Origin: Escallonia rubra | Taxonomy: Eukaryota; Streptophyta; Magnoliopsida; Escalloniales; Escalloniaceae | Reading direction: 5' to 3' | Length of the DNA stretch: 64,000 nucleotides | NCBI GenBank assembly: GCA_033065855.1 | Contig: JAVXUO010002949.1 | Span: 496,001-560,000 of the forward strand | Shown here: piece by piece, positions 35,335 to 47,594 of the stretch | Layout: each line of letters starts with the position of its first letter | How positions within the stretch are numbered: position 1 is the first letter of the stretch | Notes under the pieces: model-generated | Seen by the model: the letters and a program-made list of their open reading frames with translations, nothing else | Databases searched by the model: none | Told to the model about the DNA's origin: nothing | Position numbers and translations under genes: made by a program

Positions 35335-38300
35335 TAAGAGGCAGCCGTCAAACTCTTTTTCCTTCTTCTGGTTTACGATAAAAGAGAGAGAGAGACTGGA
35401 GAGAGGGAGTGAAGGAGGGATTCCGGCGAAACCTGAGGTAAGGTCTCTACTTTTTCTATGAATCAAAGTATCTTTGGGATTGGGTATGTGGGTTACGGCA
35501 GTGTGTGTTGGGCGTAATGGGTGTGGGTTATAAACGAGAGAATAAATTTCCGTAGACGTTTGAGTGCGGGAGTGAATGTTTGTGTGAATTTGTATGACCT
35601 GTGCATGAGTTCGGTGTATGCATCATTGCTCATATTTCATAAACAGCACTTTTTCTAGCCTCAAACTTAATTATCTTCGTACCCCATCCTGTTTCCCACC
35701 AAGAAAGGTCTTGGCAAGTCAAGTATTGTCAAGTGTTTGGGAACATAGGTTAAGTCTTTATTGTAGTTAGGAGACAAAGGATCAAGGATCTTGGGTTCAG
35801 TAATGATGCAACAATACTGCATGGATTAATGGTTATGGAGGTATGCGAGAGAGGCAGCGTTGTGGCGGACAATTGTGGATGGCAGGTTTTTAATGTAGGT
35901 CATAGTAGCTGGTTGAGCCTACTTCAGGGGTTGAATTTCCTCGTTGAAAGTAGTAATGTTTAGAGTGGTAGAAGGACGTAATATTTGGTCCTTTGAAGAG
36001 TGATAAAGGCTAAATGTCAAATGTTTGGTTTGTTATTGGGTTTAGGGCTTTTGAAGCAACTTCATGTTTTCATAACATGAGAAGATGCTTCCTCAATGAT
36101 CCTTTTCTTCTTCGTTGTTGGTTGTTAGAGTGGTGTCTTTGTATATAATTAATGTTGATGTGGACTTCTTGAGAAGTTGAGAAATCTTTTGAACAGAAGG
36201 TCAGGGATGTGCTTTGGTGCTTATTGTGCTCTTTGTGGACTAAAAATATCTTGACAATCTTTGACTACACTATGATCTCGAAACTCCTTTTCATTCTAGC
36301 TTTAATGGAGGTTGGGCAGTTGTGTTATGGTTGTGTGAGTATTGGAGGGGTAAGTGGTAAGTGTGTGTGTGTTATATATAGGTGGGAGAGTGTGATGAAA
36401 AGCAAGGGGAGAGGGAGAGAAACCCACTGCCGTGAGGCAGTGGGTGTGAGAGCAAGGTGATGAGTAGCTGGGTGTGTGTGTGTGTTTATGAGTGTTGTGC
36501 ACTGAGTGTGTGATTTTGCTGGGTGCATGAGAGTGTGTGAGTGTGTGTTTGGGTGGGTAATATTGTGTAATTAGTGTGTGTTTTGTATATGGGTGTAGGT
36601 GTGGCAACTGTGAGTATGTGAGGTTCGTGGGGCTGTAAGTGTACTAGAGTCTGTGAGTGCAAAGAACAAGGAAGAAGAAGAAGAAGTGGGTCACTGATGC
36701 GTAGTGATACCTGTGCAAGCACGAGTGTACCCTGGATTAGCGTTGACACGACGCGAGCATTGAATAATATACAGTGATCATTATCATATGAAATTTAACA
36801 ATATAATATGTTAGGCTATATTAGGATTTGTAGCAAAATTTTATAATTTTCTGAGATGGTATGAATTTTTAGTATTTTCTGTAATTTTAGATTCGTAAAA
36901 TTCTTTTGGAGCCTTTAAACCCTGAAAATGTTCTGGGAAAAATTAAAGTAATGTCTTTATGGTATAAATAAGACTCAGTTTGAATTTGATGATTTTTGGA
37001 GTTGATTTTCTATGGTTTCCGTATCGCATTGGTTTCAGCAAAATGAATAATTTCAAAATAGTTTTAATGCCTTTTAATTTCTGATTTAAATTTTTATAAT
37101 TTTTATACATGTTTTAAAGCTGTTACAAAAATTATGGGACTTTATTTTCAGCTAGAAGAAATTTTGGCAATTTATGGGTTTTATTGCATTTAAAGAAATT
37201 ACTTTAATTCAAAAATATTCAAAAAATTCATATTTTAACTTTTTGTAATGTTTTAAGCTATAACAGTGTTTTAATGTAATTTATAATTAATTTAAAATAT
37301 TGTTGCGCATTAAAAAGTGTACGGGTTTTTTCGGGTAGGTTGGCCCGAGGCGCGCTTTGAGTTAAGCGATTCCGGAGTTAGAAGTGAGCATCGTTTGGGT
37401 AGTTGATATTAGGTTTATAGTATTGTAGTATAGATTGTGTTCTAACATATGGAATGCCAATCTAGGTTTATGCAAAGAATTTTGGATCGAGGAAATGTGT
37501 CAGCGACAGGTAAGTGACCATTTGATTCAACTAGTGTTTTTATATACAACGTATATGTTTATCTACTGTTAAAAATGTGGTGTTTATTAGCATTGACTGA
37601 TTTAAGTACGTTTAGCTACTCTGGCCTAATTTGTCAAAAAAAAAAAACTTCTAGTGATTTATTTCTCGTTAAAAACGGACCAGCGTGTAACTGATATTTT
37701 GCTTAGAAAATGCAATGAAACTCATATTTGAAATGTTTTGGCATTTGACGTATTTGTGAATATTGAACAATTTGAAAGTTATCGAAAGGGGTGTGTGGAT
37801 AGTTTGATGAGTGGTTGTGCTTACGATGAACCAAAATGTAGTTTTTGTTTATTCGATTGTTGTGCCCCATATCCACAGGGGAAAGTTGGATTTCGGGCCC
37901 TGGTCAACGGCGCTTGTACTTTGATACACAGTACTGTTTCTCGTGGTTCGCCCTTGCATCCACAGAATTATTTATCCCGGATGTAGGAGAGATTTCAGGC
38001 CATAGTCAGTGGGGCCTGAACGATGACCGCGGCATATCGTTTGAATAGATGTTGGGATGAAAATGTTTATCGTGAGGTTTTGTGCTAATGATTTTATACC
38101 TCAGTTTTGTTTCATGTACTATATTTCATTTACCTGATGATTACTTTATGATTTTAGATTCAAATGTTGCTATGATTTAAAGTGAATTATTTTCTGGCAT
38201 GTCATGGTCCACCTGGTTGAATCATTGGTTACTTACTGAGCACGTGGAAGCTCATCCCTTACTTATCATTTCAGGTTGAAAGTAAGGTGATGGTGAGGAG

Positions 38301-38604
38301 CATAAGAAGAGACAATTTGATGCGGAGCTTCAGGGACTGCATGGAAGGAGTCGCTAAATATTTAGATTGTCGGTTTAGCTTTAGTTGTTGACAATCGGAG
38401 TTATGAAAAGTTTTAGTATAAGTGATGTATTCAAATGAAAATATGAAAATGTAATTAAATTTTTGTAGAAGTTTTAATTTCCGCTGCAGCTTATATTGGT
38501 GTTTAGCGAGTAAGGCCTGGCAGAGCCCTTAATTGGAGTCTATTGGGTCTGCGGTCGGTCACGTGCCTAGCTCACGGGCCTACCCGTGGGTTCGGGTCGT
38601 GACA
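35261..38604 (+). other. Right part of LTR3
   Basis: It holds the downstream half of LTR3 after the MULE: (TA)n(CA)n, a GA-rich leader with a donor-like GAGGTAAGG near 35437, long GTGTGT-rich stretches (36360-36640), and the shared block near 37880-37985. No protein gene is supported. The open frames here lie in GT/CA-rich simple sequence. Confidence 0.6.
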
Positions 38605-38639
38605 GGTAGGTTTATACCCCATGGGGAAAGGGGAATGAT

Positions 38640-39000
38640 TAATTTTAGGGTTTTGACTTACTGTCCGGTAACTTGGTGGGTTAACCAGTCGATTGGTCTA
38701 TGAAGTTTTCTAAGATTTTTTAAAAATTCTAAGGCTGACAAGGTGCTGACTAACCGTTTGGTAACTTTGTGGGTAAACCGACCAATTGGTCAATGGGTTT
38801 GGAGGTTTGGAATTCTGGAGACTTTGGAGGGTTAAGGTTCTGACTAACCGTCCGGTAACATGCTGGGTTGACTGGCTGGTCGGTCAGCGGGTTTAAATTT
38901 TTGGACTTGAAATTTTTTTGGCAAGGTCAGGCTCTTGACTAACCGCCCGGTTACCCAGTGGGTTAACTTGCTGGTTGGTCAGTGCGTTGGAGGGCCTAGT
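38640..39000. repeat. ~90-bp repeats in the Tat leader
   Basis: Four degenerate units contain GACTAACCGTCCGGTAAC followed by TGGGTTAAC, GGTTGGTCAGTG and similar words. They lie between the Tat primer-binding site and gag. Similar words recur at 53430-53690. Confidence 0.6.
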
Positions 39001-39581
39001 GTATAAACCGGCCAGTTCGAATTTGTAAGGATAGCATTTACTAACTGAAAGATCTATTGCTAGATCAAAAAATCAGCTGGTTAATCGAAGTCTTCCCTTT
39101 TTGTGAAACTCTAGCTAGCTTATAGAATATTGGCTGGTTTTCCTGCCAACATGCCATAGGCCAGAACATGTGTTCATGCAAAAATGGTAGAACTTTGAAA
39201 TGGTATGGGTGTGTGGTTTCTTTCTCAATGCCAATGTAAGGTCATTCTGTTTCCCTGACTTGTACAATATACCTCACACTCGTAACTTAGGTAGTGATCA
39301 TAGGTACATGTACATAGGTTATTTCATATCCCAAGAAACCAGGGGGCCCTTTGGTACTAGGCCTTGGAGGTGAAAGTACAGTCGAATTCGCCCGGACAGC
39401 TAGGAAGCCCGAAGGTTTCAACCGTTGCCCTCGAGTAGGTGGGTTAGGAACTATCTTGCGCCTATGTGACACAGGAAGTAAGAGAGAAATTACCACAGTT
39501 ATAGCACATTGTACATAACACAAAGAAAATACAAAAGGTCAAAGAGCAATAAAAAAATTTAAGTCTAGTCCTCTTTTTTTT

Positions 39582-39600
39582 GTCCCAAGCAGAGTCGCCA
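39582..39600 (-). other. Tat primer-binding site
   Basis: The minus strand reads TGGCGACTCTGCTTGGGAC immediately after the LTR-like sequence. This matches the tRNA-Arg-type primer site known from Tat/Ogre elements. It fixes the LTR/leader border and the element's orientation. Confidence 0.65.
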
Positions 39601-40665
39601 CAGTATTGAGCGGAAAAATCCTTAGATATCGTCTAAAATTTTTTGGACTCGCCATCTTATTTTATTAAACTAAAGGAAAATAAGAAAAACTGAAAAAATG
39701 ACTCTGAAATGTCCAAAGGCTAGTTAGTCTGTCAAAAATATAAAAATGGGTTCAAAGACTAAGTTATATATATATTACAGGAAGGTGTTAGGCACCTGCC
39801 GTACTTTAGTCTTAACTTTATATCATTGGTTTAAATTCAACAGCATGAGAAGAATGGCCTACGTATCTGGTCGAACAAACATAATCAAAAGCATCGTAGT
39901 TTGACTAGGCCCTACGGGAGGCGACCAACATTTCGGTCTTAGACTCGAACTATTAAATGAAATGACTCTTTTTTATAGCTAATGTGTATGGGAAATGTAT
40001 CTCGGGAAGGGAAAACACTCAAGACCATTATATTCAACTAGCCTAGAAAGCGAGAAATATACCTCATGAGTGCGCTTGCCTAGAAGACTCGGGAACACTT
40101 TTATGAAAGTGACTTAAAGATATAGAAATGAATATGAAATGCTAAATCCTCTTTATGAAATGCTAAATCCTCTTAAGAAATGATCTACCACTTCTATAAG
40201 AGAAATAGTATAAAAGCTCTAGGGAGAAACAACTAATCTCCTTGAAATGTCGCCCAAAGGTCTTATTTATAGAGGTCTTCCGCCAGAAATGGTGAAGATG
40301 ATTATCTCAATCTGTGATCAGGAGATAAAATTAAATATTTGACAATAATCGCAAACTGAGAAAAGTCAACTAACCGTCCAGTTTGTCGAAAAATCGGTCC
40401 GTTCATCCCATAATTTTTTTAATAATTTTTTCAAATTTCGGGACATTTTTATTTAATAATTCAGTAAGCATCTCTGATTTAATCATATGGGATGTACCAG
40501 ATTTGGGAATTATGTTTATATCTCATATAAATCAAGAATTAGCCATTTGCATCAACAATAAATCACAAAATAATCTGGAATCTCCTAATGAAATCACTCT
40601 TGACACATGCACTGGACTCACCAAGATGGATTGCACTGAGCCCAATTAATTGACTGGTGTAGACA
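39601..40665 (-). mobile_element. Tat 5' LTR (partial; interrupted by LTR2)
   Basis: The sequence to the right of the primer-binding site contains GGAAGGTGTTAGGCACCTGC, a motif usual in Tat/Ogre LTRs. It is cut by the LTR2 insertion at 40666, and I could not identify its outer end beyond 51167. Confidence 0.55.
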
Positions 40666-42260
40666 TGTCACGACCCGACCCAACGGTGAGCCCATGAGTT
40701 AGGCATGTGACCTACCGCAGGCCCATTCGGGCACCTACAAGGGCACTGCCAGGCCTTACTATGACCTGTAATTTGAGATTTGAGTCCAACTCACAGACTA
40801 CCAATAATCCTAAATAAAACCGTTATTACATGTCCTTGAAATTTTACGAAGAACTCGAAGAGACTTAAGCTCCCTACATTAGTTGATCAAACAATAATTA
40901 TGGAACTAACATTCTCGAACAATATACACTTTTATGATTCTACGGTTCTCCTCGGGCATTTCTCCCTCGTGTTGCTCATTCGGGTCTGCTTCCCTTAGGT
41001 GCTCACCTAAAAATAAGGAATGAGCGAAAGTCCTACAAGTACACAAACCACGTTCCTAAAATAGGATTGAAGATTTCAAAACATGCCATGGATTTCTCTT
41101 TTAACAAATTTAGTAATTCAGGGTTACCATCCTTAAAAAACATTCTTCAATACATATACACATATATGAAAGTTCAGAAAAGGTTTTCAAATCAGAGTAA
41201 AATCATCGGGAATTTCCTTCGCATCAATCACGTGTATTTCATTACTTAGGTGTGCTGCGGTCAGCGTACGAGCCCCCCTGAAATCCCTCCTACACCCGGG
41301 ATAATAATTTTGTGGACGCAAAGGCGAACCACCAGCAACAGTATTGTGCATCAACGTACAAGCCCCATTGACCAGGGCCCGAAATCCAACATTCCTTCGT
41401 TGGATATGGGGCACAGCAACCAAGTCGAGTTTGATAGCTCATTCAACATGTACTCAGTGTAAATATACGATTCACATAGCATTCCATGGCATTCCTTTAA
41501 ACTAAATTTCTCGTCAAATGATTTAGCAATAAAAACATGTGCAGAACAAGAATTTAAACCTTCATTTGATCAAATCATTTATACATTTACAGGCTTTGCA
41601 AGTAAAGTATACGGAGGAACATGACAGGAGTACTTACCTCGCTCAATAACTGGTTCTGGTACTTGTTCAAAAGCCGGTCCTAGCTCTTGTCTATCGAAAC
41701 CTAAATAATAATTTACACTGATGTTATTCAATGCCGTTTGAGCATGCCTAAGTATTAAATTTCTCTCAAGTGAGCAAAATTACCAAACCGCCCCTAGACT
41801 TCTGTAATTTTACTTATTTACCCCAGACGCCTAACGTACCCTTTCATACCCAAAAATATCCTACAGGAATCTTTTTAAATAACTAGGTGAGTTTTTCGGA
41901 CAAGAATAACCTTTCTGGGAATTCTCCATTCGGAACTATAAACCGCTCCTTAAATTGAACGTTAATGTTCATGTTTCGAAAATATATCAAACGGTACCGG
42001 AATACCACAAAATTTCAGAAATTCAAGCATCGTAGTAATTTTAGATCACTGTAAAATTCTAGGCTAAAAATAATTTTGTTTACTATACCAAGTAATTCAA
42101 AAAACCTGCTTTCAAAATAAAATTATTTGAGAACCTTCTCATGGCCAGAAAAATCCCAGAAAATTTCACATCGAAGGTCCACCAAAATAGAGGAAGTTTT
42201 AGTTTTTTACTTTGCCTAAATTTGTTCAGAAGATGCCTTAAAAAATAGTTTAGTAAGCTG

Positions 42261-43555
42261 TGTTGACTTGTTGATTTTGATGATTCCAAACTTATTATCT
42301 CTAACATTTATCTGACAAACTTTATTAAGATAAACATTTCAGGATTTATCTTAATCAAACAAAGACAAGATCTTGACTTGGACAAAGCTTGAACTTGGAC
42401 TTGGACTCGGGACTCAAAGACTTGGACTACATTGAAGATGCAAGAACATGATGTCTATTTTTTTCTTGTTAGCATTTCTAAGTCTTTCTTAAAAGATCTC
42501 ACAGAAATTCAAATAAAGAACCAAAATTGTTTGTTTAAGTCGAAGGCAAACAGGTTGCAGTCGACTAAATTGGGCAGTTCCTTCTTTCCAACACTTTTAG
42601 TCGAAGCCAAAACTTTTAGTCAAAGCCAAAAGTTTTTAGTCGAAGCCCAAAATTTTTAGTCGAAGCCAACACTTTTAGTCGAAGCCAAAAGTTTTTAGTC
42701 GAAACCAAAAAGTTTTTAGTCGAAACAAAACTTTTAGTCGAAGCCAACACCTTTTAGTCGAAGTCAAAAGTTTTTAGTCGAAGCAAAAATTTTAGGTGAA
42801 GCCAAAAACTTTTAGTCGAATGAAAAAGTGTTTTTAGTCGACTCTATCCTTCAGTGTTTTTAACCTTCTTTCTTTACTAAGTTTTTAGTCGACCGTTTTC
42901 TCTTTATAGTACTTTTAGTCGAATCAAAATTTTGTTTTAGTCGAATCCATTTTTGGGCTTTCCCTTCCTAACGGTTCTCTTTCTTTACCAGTATAAAAAG
43001 GGGTCCTTGAGAGCATTTAATACTGACTCGCGAATCTTTTTCAATACTCTCTCTAACTCATCTCAAAATACTCTCTCATCTTGTTCTCCAATTCTCATCT
43101 ATTCTCTGTTGAGTGAGTTCATCTTTGAGATAGTTCATTGTAAGGTTCTTGGTTTGGTTCTTGAAAGAATATAGATCTTCTCACCTAAGAAGGCTTAGTC
43201 TTAGTTTATTCATTGTAACATCTGTTCAAGAAGGAGCTTGTTTGTTGTATTCAAATTATAAATCTCTTTTCATTTGTAAACTTTTAGAAACCTTGGAAGG
43301 GTTTCGGAAATTGTACTGCGGTTTGAGCTAGCACCCGAAGCTAGCTGGTTAGTGAAAGGCTCGAGTAGGTCTCCTTCTGTGGAGTGCTCGGGGACTGGAC
43401 GTAGGTTGGTGGGGCCGAACCAGTATAAATCTCTGTGTTGAATTTATTATTGTTATATCTGTCATTACTTTGTAATCTCATTTTTTAATTTATACTCAAA
43501 GTTGTAAAACACCTATCCCCCCCCCCCCCCCTCTAGGTGTATTTAGGGACCTACA
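42261..43555 (+). mobile_element. Solo LTR, family A/B, copy B
   Basis: 1295 bp, TGTTGACTTG...GGGACCTACA, flanked by AGCTG on both sides (42256-42260 and 43556-43560). LTR1 preserves the empty site near 20505-20520, so the borders are certain. It has a TATA (GTATAAAAAGGGG near 42991), a poly(C) run (about 43517-43531), and a middle region of repeated TTTTAGTCGAAGCCAAAA words. A single LTR with intact target repeats implies internal recombination after insertion. Younger than LTR2. Confidence 0.9.
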
Positions 43556-44207
43556 AGCTGTTGTAATAGTGAAACGTTACGCGATATCCGATCGAGCGCT
43601 ATTCGACTAACAACGCTAAAAATCACAAACGAATTTCAAAGCTTTTGAAACTTTGGAATATATGCTATCTTAGCTACATAAGACTATTATAACAGTATCA
43701 AAATTTAATACCTTAATTTACTATTTTAAAATACACCGAAATCCCTTGTTCGGATAAAATTAGTTAGCACGCTTCCCAAGCTCAGAAAAATCTAAACATT
43801 TTACAGTGTGTAGATCTTGTAAAAATAATATAAGTTACTCTTTTGAACTTCATCCAAATAAGTTTCTAGATATATCTTAAAATTTAGGAAAGAAACTGTT
43901 TAAAAGGGGTTCCCTTTAGCGACACTTTTTAGTTAAATTTTTAAAACAATGGTTTTTCCACTTCTCACACCCACTGCCGTGAGGCAGTGGGTCATTCACT
44001 TCTCTCTCAAATTTTTTCTTTCTTCTTCTACAACAGTCTCACCCACTTCATTAATATGTATACACACACAATACCCATTACTTTGCCTTCACCCTCACCC
44101 ATCTACATAGTACCTATAATAAAACTCCCACAAAGTCCCTTCAAAGCTACTGCCCACGGTAGTAGCTTCATCTCTTGCCCATTCCATTCATGGGCACACA
44201 AACACAC

Positions 44208-44238
<31 letters not shown>

Positions 44239-46001
44239 TATATATTTGAACCCATATATAAGTTTCACACCCACTGTATCCCTTACCTTACCTCTATACC
44301 CCAAAAACTCACATAAACCCATTACAATAACTCCTCACCTCTATTACAGCTATTGCCGCTACTGCCTCACGGCAGTAGCTTGTCTTCCCCATCCCAATTT
44401 CATTTTCACAACCCACTTCTCATACAATTGTGGGGTTTTCTTCTCGCCCAAGCCACTTTCTCTCTCTCTATCACCCACCGTACTCCATACCGCCATTACA
44501 AGAAAACAGGTTTTTAGTAACAGAATTTGGCTCCGTCACTAAAATTCCGTCACCTAAAAGGCTTTTAGTGATGGAATTTGCTCCGTCACTAAAATTCCGT
44601 CACATAAACTAACCAATGTTAAGAAAACAGATTTTTAGTGACGGAATTTGGCTCCGTCACTAAAATTCCGTCACCTTAAACTAATAATTATAATTATAAT
44701 TTTGATTATTATTATTTTTTTTTTTTAGTTTCGGAGAAAACCCCCAAATGTATAATTTATGGCTTTTTTTTCTTTTCATTTCCCTACATCTCTTTGAGCT
44801 CCCGCCGCCTCTCTTTCTCCCTAAATTCTCACCGTCGCCCCCTCCCTTTCTCCCCATTCTGTCACCGCCGGCCAAGGGAGCCACGACAGTCGACAGCCAG
44901 GAAGTCCGAAGCCACGACGAGATGGTGAGCGGTGAGCCAGGCGAACGGCGAGTGGCGAGCGACGAGCAGCTGGGTCTGAGCGATTCGCGAGTCGCGACAG
45001 CTCGTTGGGATCTAGATCAGTAGATCTACGGCCGATGGACGGCCACCTCTGTTGACGGACGGCCACCTCTGCTGCTACGGACGGCCACCTCTGCTGACGC
45101 TGGCCGCCGCTACTGCTACACGCCGACGGACGGCCACCTCTACTGCATCTTGTTTGTTCTGAAGAAGAAGACCTCCCTGGCTCTGTCCTCCGGTCACTCC
45201 ACTCCACCGGACCACCGGCGCTAACGGCTCTGAGGCTCTGAGCTCCCAGTTTTCTTCGGTCTTCACCACCGGTGGGCGAATCGGCGACAAAGGTATGTTC
45301 TGAATTCCGATTACTTTATTTTTTCTACTGTTCGCCACTGATCTTGCCAATTACCGTGATGCATCTCTACAACTCTGCAACTCATTACTGTAATGAACTA
45401 ATCATTGCGGTCTAAACCTTCAACACCTACAAATCCGAAATAGAAATTCAATAATTTAAGGTTTGAATCTTTTAGAGCTGAAAGACCAAAATAAAGTGGA
45501 TATTGATTATTGATTATCTGAGTTCCGAATTGATTGAAGATTCATGATTATTGAGATTATTGATTATTGATTATGATTATTGATTATCTGAGTTCTGAAT
45601 TATGATTATTGATTGAGATTGTTGACGGAGGATGGGACCCAATTGGATTTAACGTGTGATTATTGAGATTGTTGACGGAGGATGTGACCAATTGGATTGA
45701 ATGTGCGATTTAGTTGAATGCTAGTTGATTGGTCGGTTGAATGATAGTTGAATGGTCGGTTGAATATGCAATTTAGTTAAATGGTCGGTTGAATGTGCGA
45801 TTTTGTTATTGATTATCTGAGTTCCGAATTATAATTTGGTAATTCGTATCAGAGCTATATCGTGTTATTCATTGTAGGGATTGAACTAGCAGAGATATTG
45901 GAATTTTTTATCTACGTTTATGGGTATTGTGAGCATTACTATGTTGTGGATATTATTACGAGTTATCATGTTGGTTGTAGGTTATTTCCATACAAGTGAT
46001 C

Positions 46002-46734
46002 ATGTCAGTTGATAGAAGCTGGATGTCAAGAAGAATTGATAGGGGTTTACTAAGTGAGGATTTTAGACAGGGAGTGATAGAATTCCTCAACTTTGCCTAT
46101 AGCCACCTTGATTTTGTGGACAACGGTAGGATTAGATATCCGTACCACACCCTGTTCTCGAGCATAGGAAGCGTTTACAACATCCAACGATGACTAAAGC
46201 ACAAGCCAAGCTGGTAGTTTACGAGGACACCCACCGTCTAAAGAATAAGCAAAGCAAGCCATATGTGACCGAGAAAGCGGAGAAAATCAGGGTAAGATCC
46301 AAACCGTTTCACTTTATATATTAGTTAATGCCTAAGATCATTTATGCCCTCTTCACCTATCTAACATTCAAAGTGATATTTTTAATTGTATAATTGTCTC
46401 AACACATGTATTGCATTGTCTGTAGGATGCCTTTAAGTCTAAGGTAGAAGGTGCTCAACCAATGAACTCTGAGAATGACGTTGAGGAACTGTGGCTCGCT
46501 GTACCTGAGGTCCTTGACAAGAAGGGACGTGCAGTTGGTCTTGGAACACGCAGACCACCACGACGGTCGAGATTGAGCAGCATGGGAGGATCATCTAGAC
46601 GGGTCACAGCCACACAAAATGTGACTGAGGATATGCCCGATCACTGGAAGCCACAACTGCGTATCTTGTTTGAAGAATTTATGCAAAAACATAAGGAACC
46701 AGAGGCATGTCATGTGGAGGGACATCAGACTGAG
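46002..46734 (+). pseudogene. CACTA transposase-associated protein fragment
   Basis: The first segment (MSVDRSWMSRRIDRG...LSEDFRQGVIEFLNFA) resembles the N-terminal transposase-associated domain of TNP2 proteins. A stop follows NIQR near 46191. Next come AQAKLVVYEDTHRLKNKQ and KPYVTEKAEKIR with a donor at 46292. The exon from 46426 to 46734 encodes WLAVPEVLDKKGRAVGLGTR, the hallmark of the plant En/Spm Transposase_24 family. Two element genes seem fused or their middle lost, and the DDE catalytic part of TNP2 is missing. It is likely inactive. Confidence 0.65.
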
Positions 46735-46848
46735 GTACGTATTCATGTATGTGTGTGTATGTGTGCGTGGAAGGACCCCGCTGCTACTCTCTCTTCTTCT
46801 CTTTTGCACACCGCCACATCAACACCGCACATCCATGCAACCCATCAG

Positions 46849-47118
46849 CCGCACATCCATGCAACCCATCAGCCACACCTCCATCCACTTCCATTCCACG
46901 GCAGCCATGGTTGCACGAGCCCATCAAGGCGCCATGGCTGTCGCCGCAATCCTACAATCCAACATATATATATATACACACACACACACATGCAACCCAT
47001 CAGCCGCACCTCCATCCACTTCCATTCCACGACAGCCATGGTTGCACGAGCCCATCAAGGCGCCATGGCTGTCGCCACAATCCCACAATCCAACATATAT
47101 ATATATATATATATATAT
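46849..47118. repeat. ~130-bp tandem duplication with (TA)n ends
   Basis: Two copies of a stretch containing ATGCAACCCATCAGCC and TGGTTGCACGAGCCCATCAA each end in a TA/CA microsatellite. They sit at the right edge of the CACTA fragment. Open frames through them are chance. Confidence 0.7.
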
Positions 47119-47594
47119 ACCCCTAGATATTACATCCGATATATATATACTCACAGCTATTACATACAAAGGGAGACCCATTTACATCTATCCATAACAT
47201 CTATTCATATTAAACTTAACATCCAAAGCAAACTTACCGGAAACATTCTTCGATTGCCAGAGATCTCCATCACTCCCTCTCTGCGCTCCGCCGTTTTCAG
47301 ATGGTTTGGAAATTTTAGGGTTGGCTGACCCCATAAGGTCATATCTATATATAAGGGAAAAAAAAACTAGCTTGAAGAACTTCATAAAAGTTCCCTAATT
47401 TTCGTTAGTTAATTGAATTTTTGCCCCAGCTTTCTATTATTGCCAAAAGAAAAGACCGAAATAACTACTTACAATATTTTACGTGTTAGAAAAATTATTA
47501 ACAAGTTGTTACGACACTCGCTTCACCAATTTGTCGCTAAAGGTCTCCAAAAATATCATTACACTACTTATTACTAAAGATCTCAATCAATAAC

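Larger units (their letters stand above)
25628..38604 (+). mobile_element. Giant solo LTR, copy 3 (LTR3), hosting the MULE
   Basis: Starts TGTAACACCCCGAACC and ends GGGTTCGGGTCGTGACA, with the target repeat GGTAG at 25623-25627 and 38605-38609. Without the 9.15-kb MULE it is about 3.83 kb. It shares the block GGATTTCGGGCCCTGGTCAA with the other copies. Shared promoter landmarks in LTR2 (TATA then AGAGGGAGTG and a donor-like GGTAAG) suggest that the MULE landed in the TATA region of this LTR. Single LTR, no internal domains. Confidence 0.85.
14234..40665 (-). mobile_element. Decayed Tat-type Ty3/gypsy element, split by two solo LTRs
   Basis: Three pieces form one minus-strand element: LTR, primer-binding site and leader (38605-40665), gag (23944-25627), and protease to integrase (14234-18900). 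LTR3 and LTR1, each with its own 5-bp target repeat, separate the pieces. Domain order from 5' to 3' is gag, protease, reverse transcriptase, RNase H, integrase. The primer-binding site TGGCGACTCTGCTTGGGAC and gag words such as AYHQGKGHP point to the Tat (Ogre-like) lineage. It is broken with many breaks, so it is old, and it predates both solo-LTR insertions and the MULE. Confidence 0.8.
44494..47120 (+). mobile_element. CACTA (En/Spm) fragment
   Basis: Begins CATTACAAGAAAAC, one base away from the CACTA terminal consensus. Three subterminal copies of a hairpin follow (TAGTGACGGA-ATTTGG-CTCCGTCACTA, about 44510-44675), then a GC-rich promoter region and a transposase-type gene. The right terminus was not found, and the border with LTR2 lies somewhere in 46900-47200. 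The element is incomplete. Confidence 0.65.

Noticed and set aside
44748-45350. Open frames in GC-rich DNA of the CACTA element
   Set aside because: Compositional frames on both strands in a promoter-like GC-rich block, with no domain or splice links.
46749-47181. His/Thr/Ile-rich frames around the TA tracts
   Set aside because: They are translations of a tandem duplication and microsatellite.
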